NCBI RefSeq assembly: GCF_023343835.1
Contig: NC_064437.1
Span: forward strand, 54,634,972 to 54,698,971
Direction: 5' to 3'
Length of the DNA stretch: 64,000 nucleotides
Origin: Lagopus muta
Taxonomy: Eukaryota > Chordata > Aves > Galliformes > Phasianidae
How positions within the stretch are numbered: the first letter of the stretch is position 1; every line of letters begins with the position of its first letter. The notes under the pieces are model-generated. The model did not search any database and was not told where the DNA came from. It saw only the letters and a list, made by a program, of their open reading frames with translations. Below are positions 26,399 to 36,800 of the stretch, in pieces. A program made the translations under genes and the position numbers.

Positions 26399-27044
26399 GT
26401 AAGCTGAGGCTGCGGCTGCAGCTCGGTCATTAGCAGGTGGCTCATGAGCGCTGTTCGAAGTCACGCTGAAATCAATGTACTGTTGGCTCGTGCTGAGAGG
26501 TGTGCCGCTTCCATTCAGGAGCATACGGGGAATGTGGACTTGGACTCTAAATTTCCAGCTGTGTGGCGGCATCCCCAGAAGGATGAAACGAGGCAGTGGG
26601 TTATTTCAATCATCTGAGTACCCTATTACTATTTTTAATGGAAAAGGTTGATCACACAGATGGACTACAAAAATCTTGTGGCTCCCAGCAATCCTTTATC
26701 GCTGCTCCGGCTGCCCCTCAATGAATGGACTGGTTCTGAACAACCTGGCTTTGTAAAGGTTGTGCCTTTAAGTCAGACATGCAGCAGGGATCACTGAGGT
26801 TAAGAAAATGCAGTTTATTTGGAGTAAGGGTTTTTGATGAGTTTGATGTTGTAGGATCTGACCTTTGATTTACAGGCATACTAAGTCCAAGTGGTTCATA
26901 AGTTCTCTTGCTTCTCTGTAATAGTTTGTAACCATTAGAAAATAAACCCTAGTATTTCTTACCAGAGCTTTTTACTCATTTCTGCAGCCATGTGGCTCGC
27001 TATAATCAGGTGAGAACAGCAGCACCCAATTTGTTTTTCAACAG

Positions 27045-27160
27045 GAACTGCTGTCTGCCTTGAGATGGAGGAAGCAGCGTGTGATAAATTGACGTCTTTG
27101 TGCCATACACCAAAGGATTCTGGGACAGCAGCTCCACAGAGGACTAGTTCAGGAAAACAG
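27045..27160 (+). CDS. SFR1: SFR1 exon 2: start codon and residues 1-32
   Basis: SFR1 is the partner of SWI5. The complex binds RAD51 (and in yeast also DMC1) and stabilises its filament during homologous recombination in the nucleus. This exon follows a TTTTTCAACAG acceptor, carries 20 bases of 5'UTR, the ATG at 27065 (context GAGATGG) and 32 codons, and ends at AAACAG|GTATAC in phase 0. The N-terminal segment (MEEAACDKLTSLCHTP...) is a low-complexity Ser/Thr/Pro-rich tail that differs from the mammalian one, as expected for this poorly conserved part. The start is chosen because it is the first in-frame ATG after the acceptor. Confidence 0.85.
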
Positions 27161-27430
27161 GTATACAAACTTAAAGGTCCTACTTTTCTTGGTTCCCATA
27201 TATGTAAAGTGACCTCCTGTGACTTCTACTTGCATTTGAAAATAGTACTCTCTGCTTTGGTGTTTCTCCTCCCACGCACTATAGTGAAGCACTCAGACTT
27301 GCCATAGTGCATATCAGTGTAAACTGGAACTGTGCTGGATGAGGCTAAATTGCAAATGTCCCTTAACTAATCCTTTCCTGTGCTTTAGGATTTTTCCATG
27401 GATAAAAACGTTAGAAATTATAAATACATT

Positions 27431-27536
27431 TGTTAACTTGTTTTTAAGTGTTTGTTTTTAAGGGACTTAAAGGCATGAACAAGTCAAAATTATGTATATA
27501 GTCCCTTAAAAACAAACACTTAAAAACAAGTTAACA
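27431..27536. repeat. Perfect 37-bp inverted repeat with 32-base loop in SFR1 intron 2
   Basis: Bases 27431-27467 (TGTTAACTTGTTTTTAAGTG... ending AGGGACT) are the exact reverse complement of 27500-27536, with 32 unpaired bases between. The stem would form in SFR1 pre-mRNA. No other inverted repeat of this length and identity was noticed in the window. Whether it is a tiny palindromic transposon, a template-switch product or a hairpin RNA source cannot be decided from sequence alone. Confidence 0.97.
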
Positions 27537-27982
27537 GATACTCTTAAGTAGTATATAGATGTTTTACTAGTGCTAATAGAGGAAGTGTGTGTGTGGTAGG
27601 ATGCAATGTTAAGAAAAAAATAAAATCCTTATCTCCATTAAACAAGAGGAGAAGTGGAACTAGCTGGAAATAGCCAAGTTGAAATATGCCATGTGTCTTT
27701 GCACAAAGACTAAGTGCATTAATGAGGGTTTACTTTAAGGATTATACACACGCACGTATATAAATAAACAAGGCAATACAGATATATATTTTTAGTAAAT
27801 TGTTGCTGTGTGCAAACACACCTGAAAGGAAGAGGTTAACTTTTACGTTTGCAAAAGACAGTGACAATTCAGAAATCTGTCTTACAGTTGTCTTTACTAA
27901 TGACATATTCTGTATGGATAAAAAGTTCTTTGAAATTTGATTGAAGACGAGTGTTTTTTTTCTTGTTCTTCATTTTCTTTAG

Positions 27983-28363
27983 CCAATGAGCGCAACTCTA
28001 AGGGAACGATTAAAGAAAACAAGACGTTCATTTAATGCTAATTTTACAGTGGCAAAGCGGCTCAAGGTAGATACTGAAGAAAAAGACTGTGCAGATGTTG
28101 ACAGTGGGTGTCTGCCAAAGATAGGCATGGATTGTTCCACATTACAAGATGGTTCTGAATGCCCAGAAAGAAACTGCACTGTAAATACTTATTTCAAAAG
28201 TCCGTTACAGGAAAACAATCTCTGCGAATCAGCAGAGAACGTGGTAAGGGTTGATGTTAGTCAGCAGCAGTCCCTAGAAGAAAAAGTAAGGCTGATGAAA
28301 CAAGTGAAAGATAAGGAAGAGCTACTTCGAAGGCTCAAACTGGTCAAGATGTACCGATCTAAG
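27983..28363 (+). CDS. SFR1: SFR1 exon 3: residues 33-159
   Basis: Acceptor TTCTTTAG, then 127 codons in phase 0, then AAG|GTAAGG. It opens with PMSATLRERLKKTRRSF, nearly identical to the conserved core start of mammalian SFR1, followed by the KRLKV patch. A variable acidic middle comes next, then a Lys/Glu-rich helix and LLRRLKLVKMYRSK, which begins the C-terminal coiled coil that contacts SWI5. Confidence 0.95.
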
Positions 28364-28571
28364 GTAAGGATGACCTCTAGAAAGCCCTTCTAAATCACTC
28401 TTTGAAGAGAAATTGAATGGTGTTGTTATTTATTGATTTAAGCCACATTTGTGTAGTGTTTGTATATTAGCTCAGTTTAAACCATTTAATAAAAATAGAT
28501 TTGCAGGGTACTAAAATCATTTTTCATTTGCAGAAATGTTGCTGATTATTTTTTCTTAATCCCAATTCTAG

Positions 28572-28763
28572 AACAACCTGTCTGAACTGCAGGCTTTGAT
28601 AGTAAAATGGAGAAGCAGTACCCAGCTGATGCTGTATGAGCTGCAGTCTGCCTTTTCTGCAGATGGCAAGAAAGTGAGTCTCAGTCAGCTGATAGATACT
28701 TTTGGATTGGAAGACCACTTACTGCACTACAGCAGAACAGAAGAAGATTTTGTGGACACGTAA
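28572..28763 (+). CDS. SFR1: SFR1 exon 4: residues 160-222 and stop
   Basis: Acceptor CCCAATTCTAG, then 63 codons and TAA at 28761-28763. Contains [10 protein letters not shown] and the ending [15 protein letters not shown], close to the mammalian C terminus. Three coding exons give 222 aa against about 245 in human; the shortfall is in the variable N-terminal and middle parts. The C-terminal SWI5-binding domain looks complete. Confidence 0.95.
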   Translation, partial: NNLSELQALIVKWRSSTQLMLYELQSAFSADGKKVSLSQLIDTFGLEDHLLHYSRTEEDFVDT

Positions 28764-29020
28764 CCTACTGGTGCAAAGCTTTCAATTACATGCATCAGCA
28801 AAAAAGACTGAATGGACTGATAAAAATCCATTGTCTGATCAACACTTTGTTTTGGTGAGAGTTTCTCATCAGAGCTTGTGAAACTGCATACTTAACCATG
28901 GTAGGCTGTAAAAACCATTACTTTATAGTGAAAACTGAATTTATGCAGACTGTTTTGGAAAACTGGCTAGAGAGCTTGGTTAGTGATTATTTTAAATAAA
29001 ATGAAATCAAGTAATACTTT
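28764..29020 (+). other. SFR1: SFR1 3'UTR with AATAAA
   Basis: The first canonical poly(A) signal after the stop is AATAAA at 28995-29000, so cleavage is expected about 15-25 bases later. The 3'UTR would be roughly 250 bases. Confidence 0.6.
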
Positions 29021-30240
29021 GATCAAACAGCTGTCTGCTTTGTACCTGTTAGTCTTCATGGTTTTAAGACAGAATGCAAGTTCAAATCAACTGTCACTTC
29101 TGTTGGTGTTTAGATGGGGAGAAGGGTTCAGTTCTTTGTTCATAGATACATCCTCATCTTCCAAACTTATTCCTGCTGCTAGTTAATGACATCATTTTGC
29201 AAGTCAGGTAAAGATAATTTTTGTGTTAATATTCTGGAACTGCAATTAGCAATAATTAAAGCTATTAAGAACATCTAAGGGAAATATAATGGCACTGACC
29301 CTCGTCCAGACAGTTCTTTTTAGAGGAACTCTAACAGCTTTTGGTAACAGAAAAAAAAAATGTAATTGCCATCTGTCTACTGTATTGGCTCATTTAAGAG
29401 CTGAGGCATTCTCTCTCCAAGGTTCTTCAATTACAGCATCATTTACCTTTCTGCAGTAACACTAAAGAAAACTCCAGCATTTCATTCCTTCTCCAATAAG
29501 CACTGCCTTCTCAAAATGTTTTACTCTTATTATTTCAACTTGAAATTGCTTATTTTCTCACTTGTACGTATGTAGTGTGGTGACTTGGCTGCTTTTGTTT
29601 TCCTTCTTTTATCCACTGTAACAGTATATAGACCTGTACTTGATCTACCATGCTTCCTGCTGTAAATATTTTTAACTACAACCCCACTCCTTATTTGCTG
29701 TAGTTTAACTGCTTTCTTTATATGTGGCAATTACTCATTAGTAAGGAAGTAATTTTGTCCATACCCCAAGGGAAGTGGAAAGAAAAACACAGATGAAATA
29801 GTCTGTTTTAATGTTGTTAGGGCTCATTAAATTGAAGTTTGTAGCCACAGTTTACTTTCAGGAATACTGAGTGGCATTGCCCACTGGGAATTAATGAAGA
29901 ACAACATTTATTACTGATCACATTTTAGGTACTAATAATTCATTTCTTCTGCCTCTTTAACTTACTGAAACAAGATGATGGGACTTCCTTTTGGGGGCAG
30001 TTCTTTTTCCTAAGACCTTTAGCAAGTTTGGAATTCTGTTGTTTCTAAGGAAGTTTCAGCAAGAAGTAAAAAAGCATGCAGGAAGAATGGAGATGTATTT
30101 AGAATCCTTTAAAAACCTCTGAGGTGATTAAGCAGAAGTGTTTGTAATGCAGTCACAACAGAAGTACATTACAGGTATAGGATTTTGCTGAATCAAGATA
30201 TCAAAGCTATTAATACTCTCACAGAGGAATAATTTTAGAT

Positions 30241-30416
30241 TTTATTGGAATTTATTAAAGGTAAGAAAAACTGACACGAAGCGTGGAAAAGGGAAGCAAG
30301 TGGCAGATGCAGATTTACTGCTTTCTTGCAGTACTTCACAATACCCTACAACTGCATTCTAAGGAAATAGAATAGGTGTATTCCTATCATTCCTACAAGC
30401 TAATCTTTCATTTATT
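30241..30416 (-). terminator. CFAP43: CFAP43 poly(A) signals
   Basis: Three AATAAA hexamers on the minus strand (TTTATT on plus at 30411-30416, 30251-30256 and 30241-30246) lie 250-425 bases past the CFAP43 stop codon. Two alternative 3' ends are plausible. Use is inferred. Confidence 0.5.
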
Positions 30417-30664
30417 TTCTGTAATAAGCTATATGGTTTATATAATCAAAAGAGCAGAAATGCATCACAAAAGAAAAAAAATGTAGGTAAGACAAGGTAC
30501 AAAATGTATGAAACAAACATGTATCCTTCAAAGTGATGTTACTTGAGAAGAAACAGAAGAACAGAAGATGGTACCAGAAGAAAATATTTGCTGAAAGACA
30601 AGTGCAGAGACAAAAGGTAGATTTCCAAATTCATATTCTTGTATATCTACCAGGATTGGGATTT

Positions 30665-30822
30665 TTAAAGAATAGGGAATGTTTTCGATCTTAATCTTTC
30701 AGCTTCTGCTTGAAGAATTCCAAGGTGTTTTTCCTGTTCCTCTATGAGACCTCGCAGCTCTTTCTGCTTCAAAATCTCCTGGTAACGCCGCTTTGCATTC
30801 CTTTCAGAAATATGCTGCATGT
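30665..30822 (-). CDS. CFAP43: CFAP43 last exon w34 (1390-1441, stop)
   Basis: (D)[20 protein letters not shown]..., a final basic coiled coil, ending SKTFPIL and TAA at 30667-30665. Acceptor TTATGCAG. The 3'UTR runs left to the poly(A) signals between 30416 and 30241. Confidence 0.95.
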
Positions 30823-33800
30823 CTGCATAAAACAATATATGAGTCAGCCTATACGTAAAGTGGATGCATTGTCTACAAATGTATTGGACTTGCTCAAGGG
30901 TCATTCCAATTTCTGTATAAAAGCAGCACACATTTTTGATAAAGGCTCACAGTTGGATTTAGTGGTCTTTATAGTAGTGAATAAAGCAAAAAAAGTTTAA
31001 AAGGCACTGGCTGCACTTCCTTTATTTTTTAACAAATACCCAATGCTGTGACACTAATCATCTGACATTTGGAAGAACTATGTAGCTTTCCTAATAAGGG
31101 ATATCCTTCTTAGTTCCTCTGTTCCTTTAAGTATGTGAAAAGAAGTGTGTTGGACAGTCTTACAAATAAAGGTCTGTTGTATAATGAAGATATTAATGGC
31201 TGTAATATTTTGACTTTCAGTAATTAAATCAACTTTGGTTACAACAGTATCCATCTGTAGGAATGTTCTTATGTAAACAATGTTAAGATTGTCGTGGTAG
31301 AAGTACTGCTAATTATACATGTGAAATAGTAAATAAACATTCCTTGCCTGTTAGGATGCTGATGGAGAACAGGACTGTCTAATGTTGGAGATACTTTCTA
31401 AATGTTCTTTGTGACTTAAAGTGCATTACTGCAACTCACCAGCTGCCTGATAGATATGCCTCCTTTCTGAAACAGACACAAGCATTTCCTTCAGCTCAAG
31501 GCTCAGCTCATAGTTCGCTTGCTCTTTTAAACTGATGCACTTCTCCAACTCTTTAATTCTCTTCTGATGTTTCTTCATATTCTTCTTGTGCAGCTGTGCA
31601 TTTCCAAATGAATAAAACAAATAAATGAGATTATATGAAAGCTGTTCAAACTTTGGATGAAAGCCTATAGTCTTCAACACTGCGTATTAGCTCTGTTTAT
31701 TTCCATGTATTTGGATCTGACCAGTAGCACATTCTAGCTTTATTTTCACACTATTTCAGTATGCTTTAGAGTGTTTAAATAGGAGTAGCAGACAAGGAAG
31801 AAAAATGCATGGGTCAAGAAGAAAGATTAAATACAGAACAGGCAAAGCAGGAAAAGGAAGTCAATGAAACCAGTGCATTGAAAGTTCTCTTTGGCTGCCA
31901 GATGCTGCAGAAGGTAGGGCTGCCGTGCTGAAGACATCTGAAGGGCTGCAAAGAGATAATGTCAATACTGAAGATTGAAGAGGAACTTAGAGAAAATGGC
32001 AGCTGATGTCATTTACAGTAAGCTGCAGAAAATCCAGTGGAATCCCTTAAAAACAAGAATAGCCATAAAATGTTAAAATAGGTAAGGAACTAATCGTGTC
32101 TGTGTTATTTTGAATATAGGAAGGCAGTGATACTACGAACAGACTTGCTGCTAGAGAGAAACAATAAGCAGTGAAGATTTGAAACAAGACTTCATTAGAA
32201 AACAGAATAGTGACTTTTATAGACAGTGATTTGTAAGAAGTGTTAAGAAGGTCTGCGTTCAGATTTTCAAGAAGGAAGACATTTAATTCTAGGAACAAAA
32301 GTAGATTCATGCCCAACTGCTTCCAAAGACTTCAGAGTTTTCTAGCTGGCTACTGGCGACAGTGCTGCTATGATGGCTCGGGGCAAGTTGAAACTATTGA
32401 AAGACAGATAAATAAACAACATAGCTATAGCACACTGGTTGCTCCAAAAGTAATGGAAATTCAACAGATGCAGAGAGCATAACAGCACTATTTGATAAAT
32501 TCTCAGCTACAATGCACTTTAACAAATTCACCTCCATTAGCTGTGCGTTTTTACCAGTGATGAACAAGAGCCTGCATGCCATGCTCATATGAGGTGACCC
32601 ACTGTTGTTGCTGCCACCACTGACACACACCACCCACCACCTCACTGTGCTCACATCCACTATTTGGACTCCATCAACATTCAGCAAGCATCAATGACTG
32701 TCAGTGGGTGCCATTCTTCTGCACATGAAATAATTCAATGACACACCTTTGCTTCCCTGTCAGATGCCAATCTGTCAGACTGCCCCTCTGCTGCCATCTG
32801 TCCCATGGCAACAACACATTGCAGAATATCGGTAGGAAGGTTCAGCCTCTACAGCCATTCTACCAACATCCACCTCTGACATCATGGACCAACATAATAA
32901 CATAGGAAGCATTGTTTTCATGTCTTCATCAGCCCTCATATATTCATCCGTGTGTACTGTTGTGGTTACATTTCAACAGTCCTTGAGCTAGCTGAAGAGT
33001 TTAGTATGGCTACATCAGTTACCATCATTCCTTAAAAGCGTTTTTCCTAACACAGAACAGTTAGGATATGTCTCTGAAAGGAGATGGTTCACCTTATCCA
33101 TGACAACAAGAGTCTGCTCCATCACTGCGATGCGGTGGGCAATGTGGCTATCATAGTCCAGCATGGTTAGGAACTGAGAATGAAAAACAAATAAATCAGT
33201 TTGTCAAGCCTGTTTGTTAAATTGTGAAATTAAAAAACAAACAAACAAAAAAAAAAAAACACAAAAAACCAACAAACTCAGTGTACTTTTCTGCAGTAAA
33301 AAACCTTACTTGTCATCATAAATGGACATTTTAAAGACAGGTTTTGATGCTGCAGGAATACTATACCATGCAGCTGTTAAACAGCATGATTTCTATGATT
33401 TAATGCAAATAAAGACTGAACAAATTGTGTTTTTTTGTTGTTTGTTTGTTTTTAAAGCAACAGCAAAACACCAAACTATACTTTTATTTATAAGGTAATC
33501 TAAGCACAGAGGGCAGTCAAAAATAGGCAGTAGACAGATTTCTGTAGATTCAACATTCATCCTTTCAGGGTACCAACCCACCAAATTAATAGATAAAATC
33601 TTTGTGAAACAAAATTCACTGTGGTCAAAATGTAACTTAGAGAAAATAACTCACTAGCTGGCGATCTTTGGTAATAGGTAATGTTGCAATATCCCGAGCT
33701 TTCTGATTCAGATCTTCTATTTGCATTCTCATTTTCTTGTGCTCCCATTCCAGCTGAAATATCCCCTTAGAGAATTCTTTGCATTCCACCATGCTAGCAA

Positions 33801-36800
33801 TTTTTTTTTCTACTTGATCCTGAAAATAGAGATTATTTTTAGTTAACACATTTCATGGGTTATGAAATAATTAGTTGCTACAAGGGCAAGGTGCCAAAGT
33901 TACTAGATTAAGTAAGGAAAATACACCATAGAATACACTAATTCCAGATGCTCTAGATGGCTATCTTTTGTGGAATTTTATTCCCTTTTGTGTCCCACAT
34001 CACAGCCTTGGATCACAGAAGGAAAATTACAACAAAAATTACAAATAACATCACACTCCATCTTCTTATATTTTACAAGAACATTATAGCATTTCACCTC
34101 TGCAAAATACACACTTAAGGTACTCTGTAGTTATTACTGAATTATTTGTGCAGGAGCATGAAAAATAAAAACTTATAGTAGAATGCCTAATAAAAACATT
34201 AGCGAGTATGAAAAACTGTGAAAGTGATACTTACACTTGAAACCTTATATTAAAAGTTGTATTATTACTTTTTTAAATCTTACTGTAACCTAAGGTTCAA
34301 CATGACTGTATGTTTGCCTTGAGGGAATTTTAGGGCTTGTGCCTGTAATAGTAATATTTTCTATTTACAGCATGTAAGTGATGGTAGGTCTAAAAACTGT
34401 TTCATTCATCTGAATTGTATTGATCAAACACAAAGAAAGCAGTCCATGTTGCAATCTATATATAATAATAAAAGACATTACAAAATTCTCACCATCTTGT
34501 AGTTTACAGTTGACCTTATTGCTTTGAAACTAGATATTACAGAAAAAGAACCCAATCCCTGAAAGACAATATTTTATTTAAGAAACTTAAGCTTCCTCCC
34601 TCATAAATTACCATGATATTGCAATTCAGTTCTTCAATAACACTCTTTTTAATGAAAATGGCATCAGCGTAATCTGGGATCTCAGTACTTTCAAATTCTA
34701 CCTGTCCTTGTTTTAGCAAAAACTGGAAAGTCAAATTCAGTTGAAATTTTATCTTCTCCTCCTGCAGCCTAAAATAGCAGAAAACAAAAGCAATGCTTAG
34801 TGATTGCAACTTGAATATATAAATCCTCCCATGATTTTCAAAATGTTTGGGTGGTAAATGCTGTGCTCAAGTGGGGCTTACTCTTCCACACCTTGTCTTT
34901 TATTCACTCCCCAAATTACTTCAGAGTTGGCAACTTATTTCCACATATAAAGTCCACATCTAGATTCAGGTTAACACACTCTAGCAGATGTTCTGAGAGA
35001 AAATGCCCTACCTGAACAATAATCTTAATAATGATTGCCAAGGAAATGAAGGAGACTTCCAGCCAGCACCTTTTTTTTTTTTTTTTTAGTGCAATTTTCC
35101 TGAGGTTTGCTCCTGAATGACAACGAATATGAAAAATGTTGTATATACAAAAAACGAAAATCATTTCAGTGAAACCAGGTGTCATGCGACTGAGCAGCAA
35201 ACTGCGAACAGGAGTGATGACTGTGGTTTCTCTGGGCCTACATGAGGAAAAATTAACTAGATCAACTAGCTCAACTATGGCCTTAAAAGCCTTTTGGTAA
35301 TCACTATTATGATGTATGATAGAGCTTTTGGGGTAGTGAGTTTGCATTGAAGACCACACTGCCATCCTTACTGACATCATTATTTAAAATGCTAAGGTAA
35401 GATTGGCTTCAGCCTGCTCACACATGCTGCAATCCTACCATACCTCTCAAATATCTTAGCTGACTTCTAGATAAAAGAACACAGCTGTGTAATTCTGCAT
35501 GTGACTGTGATGCTGGAATATCAAAATGTAGCTGAATATAGAAAAGAAACAAAATTACCAAGTGAGTTCTTGGAAAATTTTTTCTATTTTTGAGCTCATC
35601 TTCTCATTGTCATCTATTCTTCTTTGGAGAAAGACCTCAATTTCTGCCAGAATTAGGGCCATCCATTTCACCTGAACAAGTGACATATGACATTCTAAAT
35701 TTTCCCCACTTCATACGTTTGCCAGGATAAGCAAGAATAGAAAAGATCTGAAGAAGACACACGTATGTATAAATATGCTGGCTCAGAGTCCTACGTTCTG
35801 ATCAGAAAATTTATTCTGTCTCATCAGATCTGTCTCTGGAGATAAGAGATGGCCACTTCTATGCTTTTAAGCTGAACAAATAGTCCACTAGAGCTTTGCA
35901 GAAACAGTCTCCATTAAGAATTGTTCCTGATGCTTTAGCAGTGGTTATGCATTGGTATGGCGTGCAAACGGAAGAGAAAGACTCTAAAAGATTATGAAAA
36001 TGAAATCATTCAATAGTTTTTTTTAACATGAAGATAGAAATGTTTTAAAATGAAATCATACCAAGGTCACAAATATCCCTATTAAATGCTCTCATGTTAA
36101 TATGGTAATGTTTGCTCTGAAGAACTAGAGCTGGTTTATTTTGTTGACACTTCTGTTATTCTGAATAGAAAGTGGCCAGACATAACCAACCCAATTAGAT
36201 GCAGTTTATTTATGCGGCCTATTCAGTTCACCACCAGCCTAGCATCATTTTTGAACTCCACAGAAATTTTCAGTATATACTTTGAAAAATATAGTGGCAA
36301 AATAAAGCATTTACATACCAGCTGCTCACTCTTGAATTTATTTCGTCTAGCTAGACAAAAACTTTCCCATATAGATGGGTCTAAGCCATTAGGCATGTGC
36401 TCAGGATTATCCAGTTCATCCATAGCTTTCATTAAACGGGTGAGTTCATCTTTGAAATCTTCAGCTGACATTGAAGAACTTCTAGAACAGGTTGCAGTGT
36501 CCAGAGAGATTTCTGTCATTACAGTCCTAGTGTATATACACAGTACATACAGTATTTACTTTTATTCTTACATGAAAGAATACAACATACAACTGTGAAT
36601 ATTTCATACTCTTAATTTCTTGCAAAGAAAAAAAAGGTAAAACTACATCTTACACAAAATAAGAATGTTTATGAGAACTGATGATTATTTAGATTGCATT
36701 TTAAATGTATTTTGTGGTGTAAACCAGGAAACATACATACTCAAAATAACAATTGTTAGTATGATAGGAAATCAACTATTGCTAACCATCTAATAAAAAG

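Larger units (their letters stand above)
25660..26400 (+). promoter_or_regulatory. CpG-rich promoter of SFR1
   Basis: Base composition changes abruptly from AT-rich to GC-rich with many CpGs between about 25.66 and 26.40 kb, then returns to AT-rich. This is the only such block in the window. No TATA box is evident. It precedes SFR1 on the plus strand. The nearest minus-strand gene (COL17A1) is 25 kb away, so a shared divergent promoter is unlikely. Confidence 0.8.
28764..30664. other. Tail-to-tail gap between SFR1 and CFAP43
   Basis: Holds the SFR1 3'UTR at left and the CFAP43 3'UTR at right, with about 1.2 kb of AT-rich unique-looking DNA between the two sets of poly(A) signals. No exon or recognisable repeat was seen. 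Confidence 0.6.

Noticed and set aside
25976-26572. 198-codon minus-strand open frame across the SFR1 CpG island
   Set aside because: GC-rich DNA lacks stop codons by chance; Arg/Ala/Pro-rich low-complexity product with no motif, antisense to the SFR1 first exon.
34916-35380. Minus-strand open frame as a missing CFAP43 exon
   Set aside because: Exons w29 and w30 already join in phase to a conserved Trp codon; an extra exon would break this. Kept only as a possible retrocopy.
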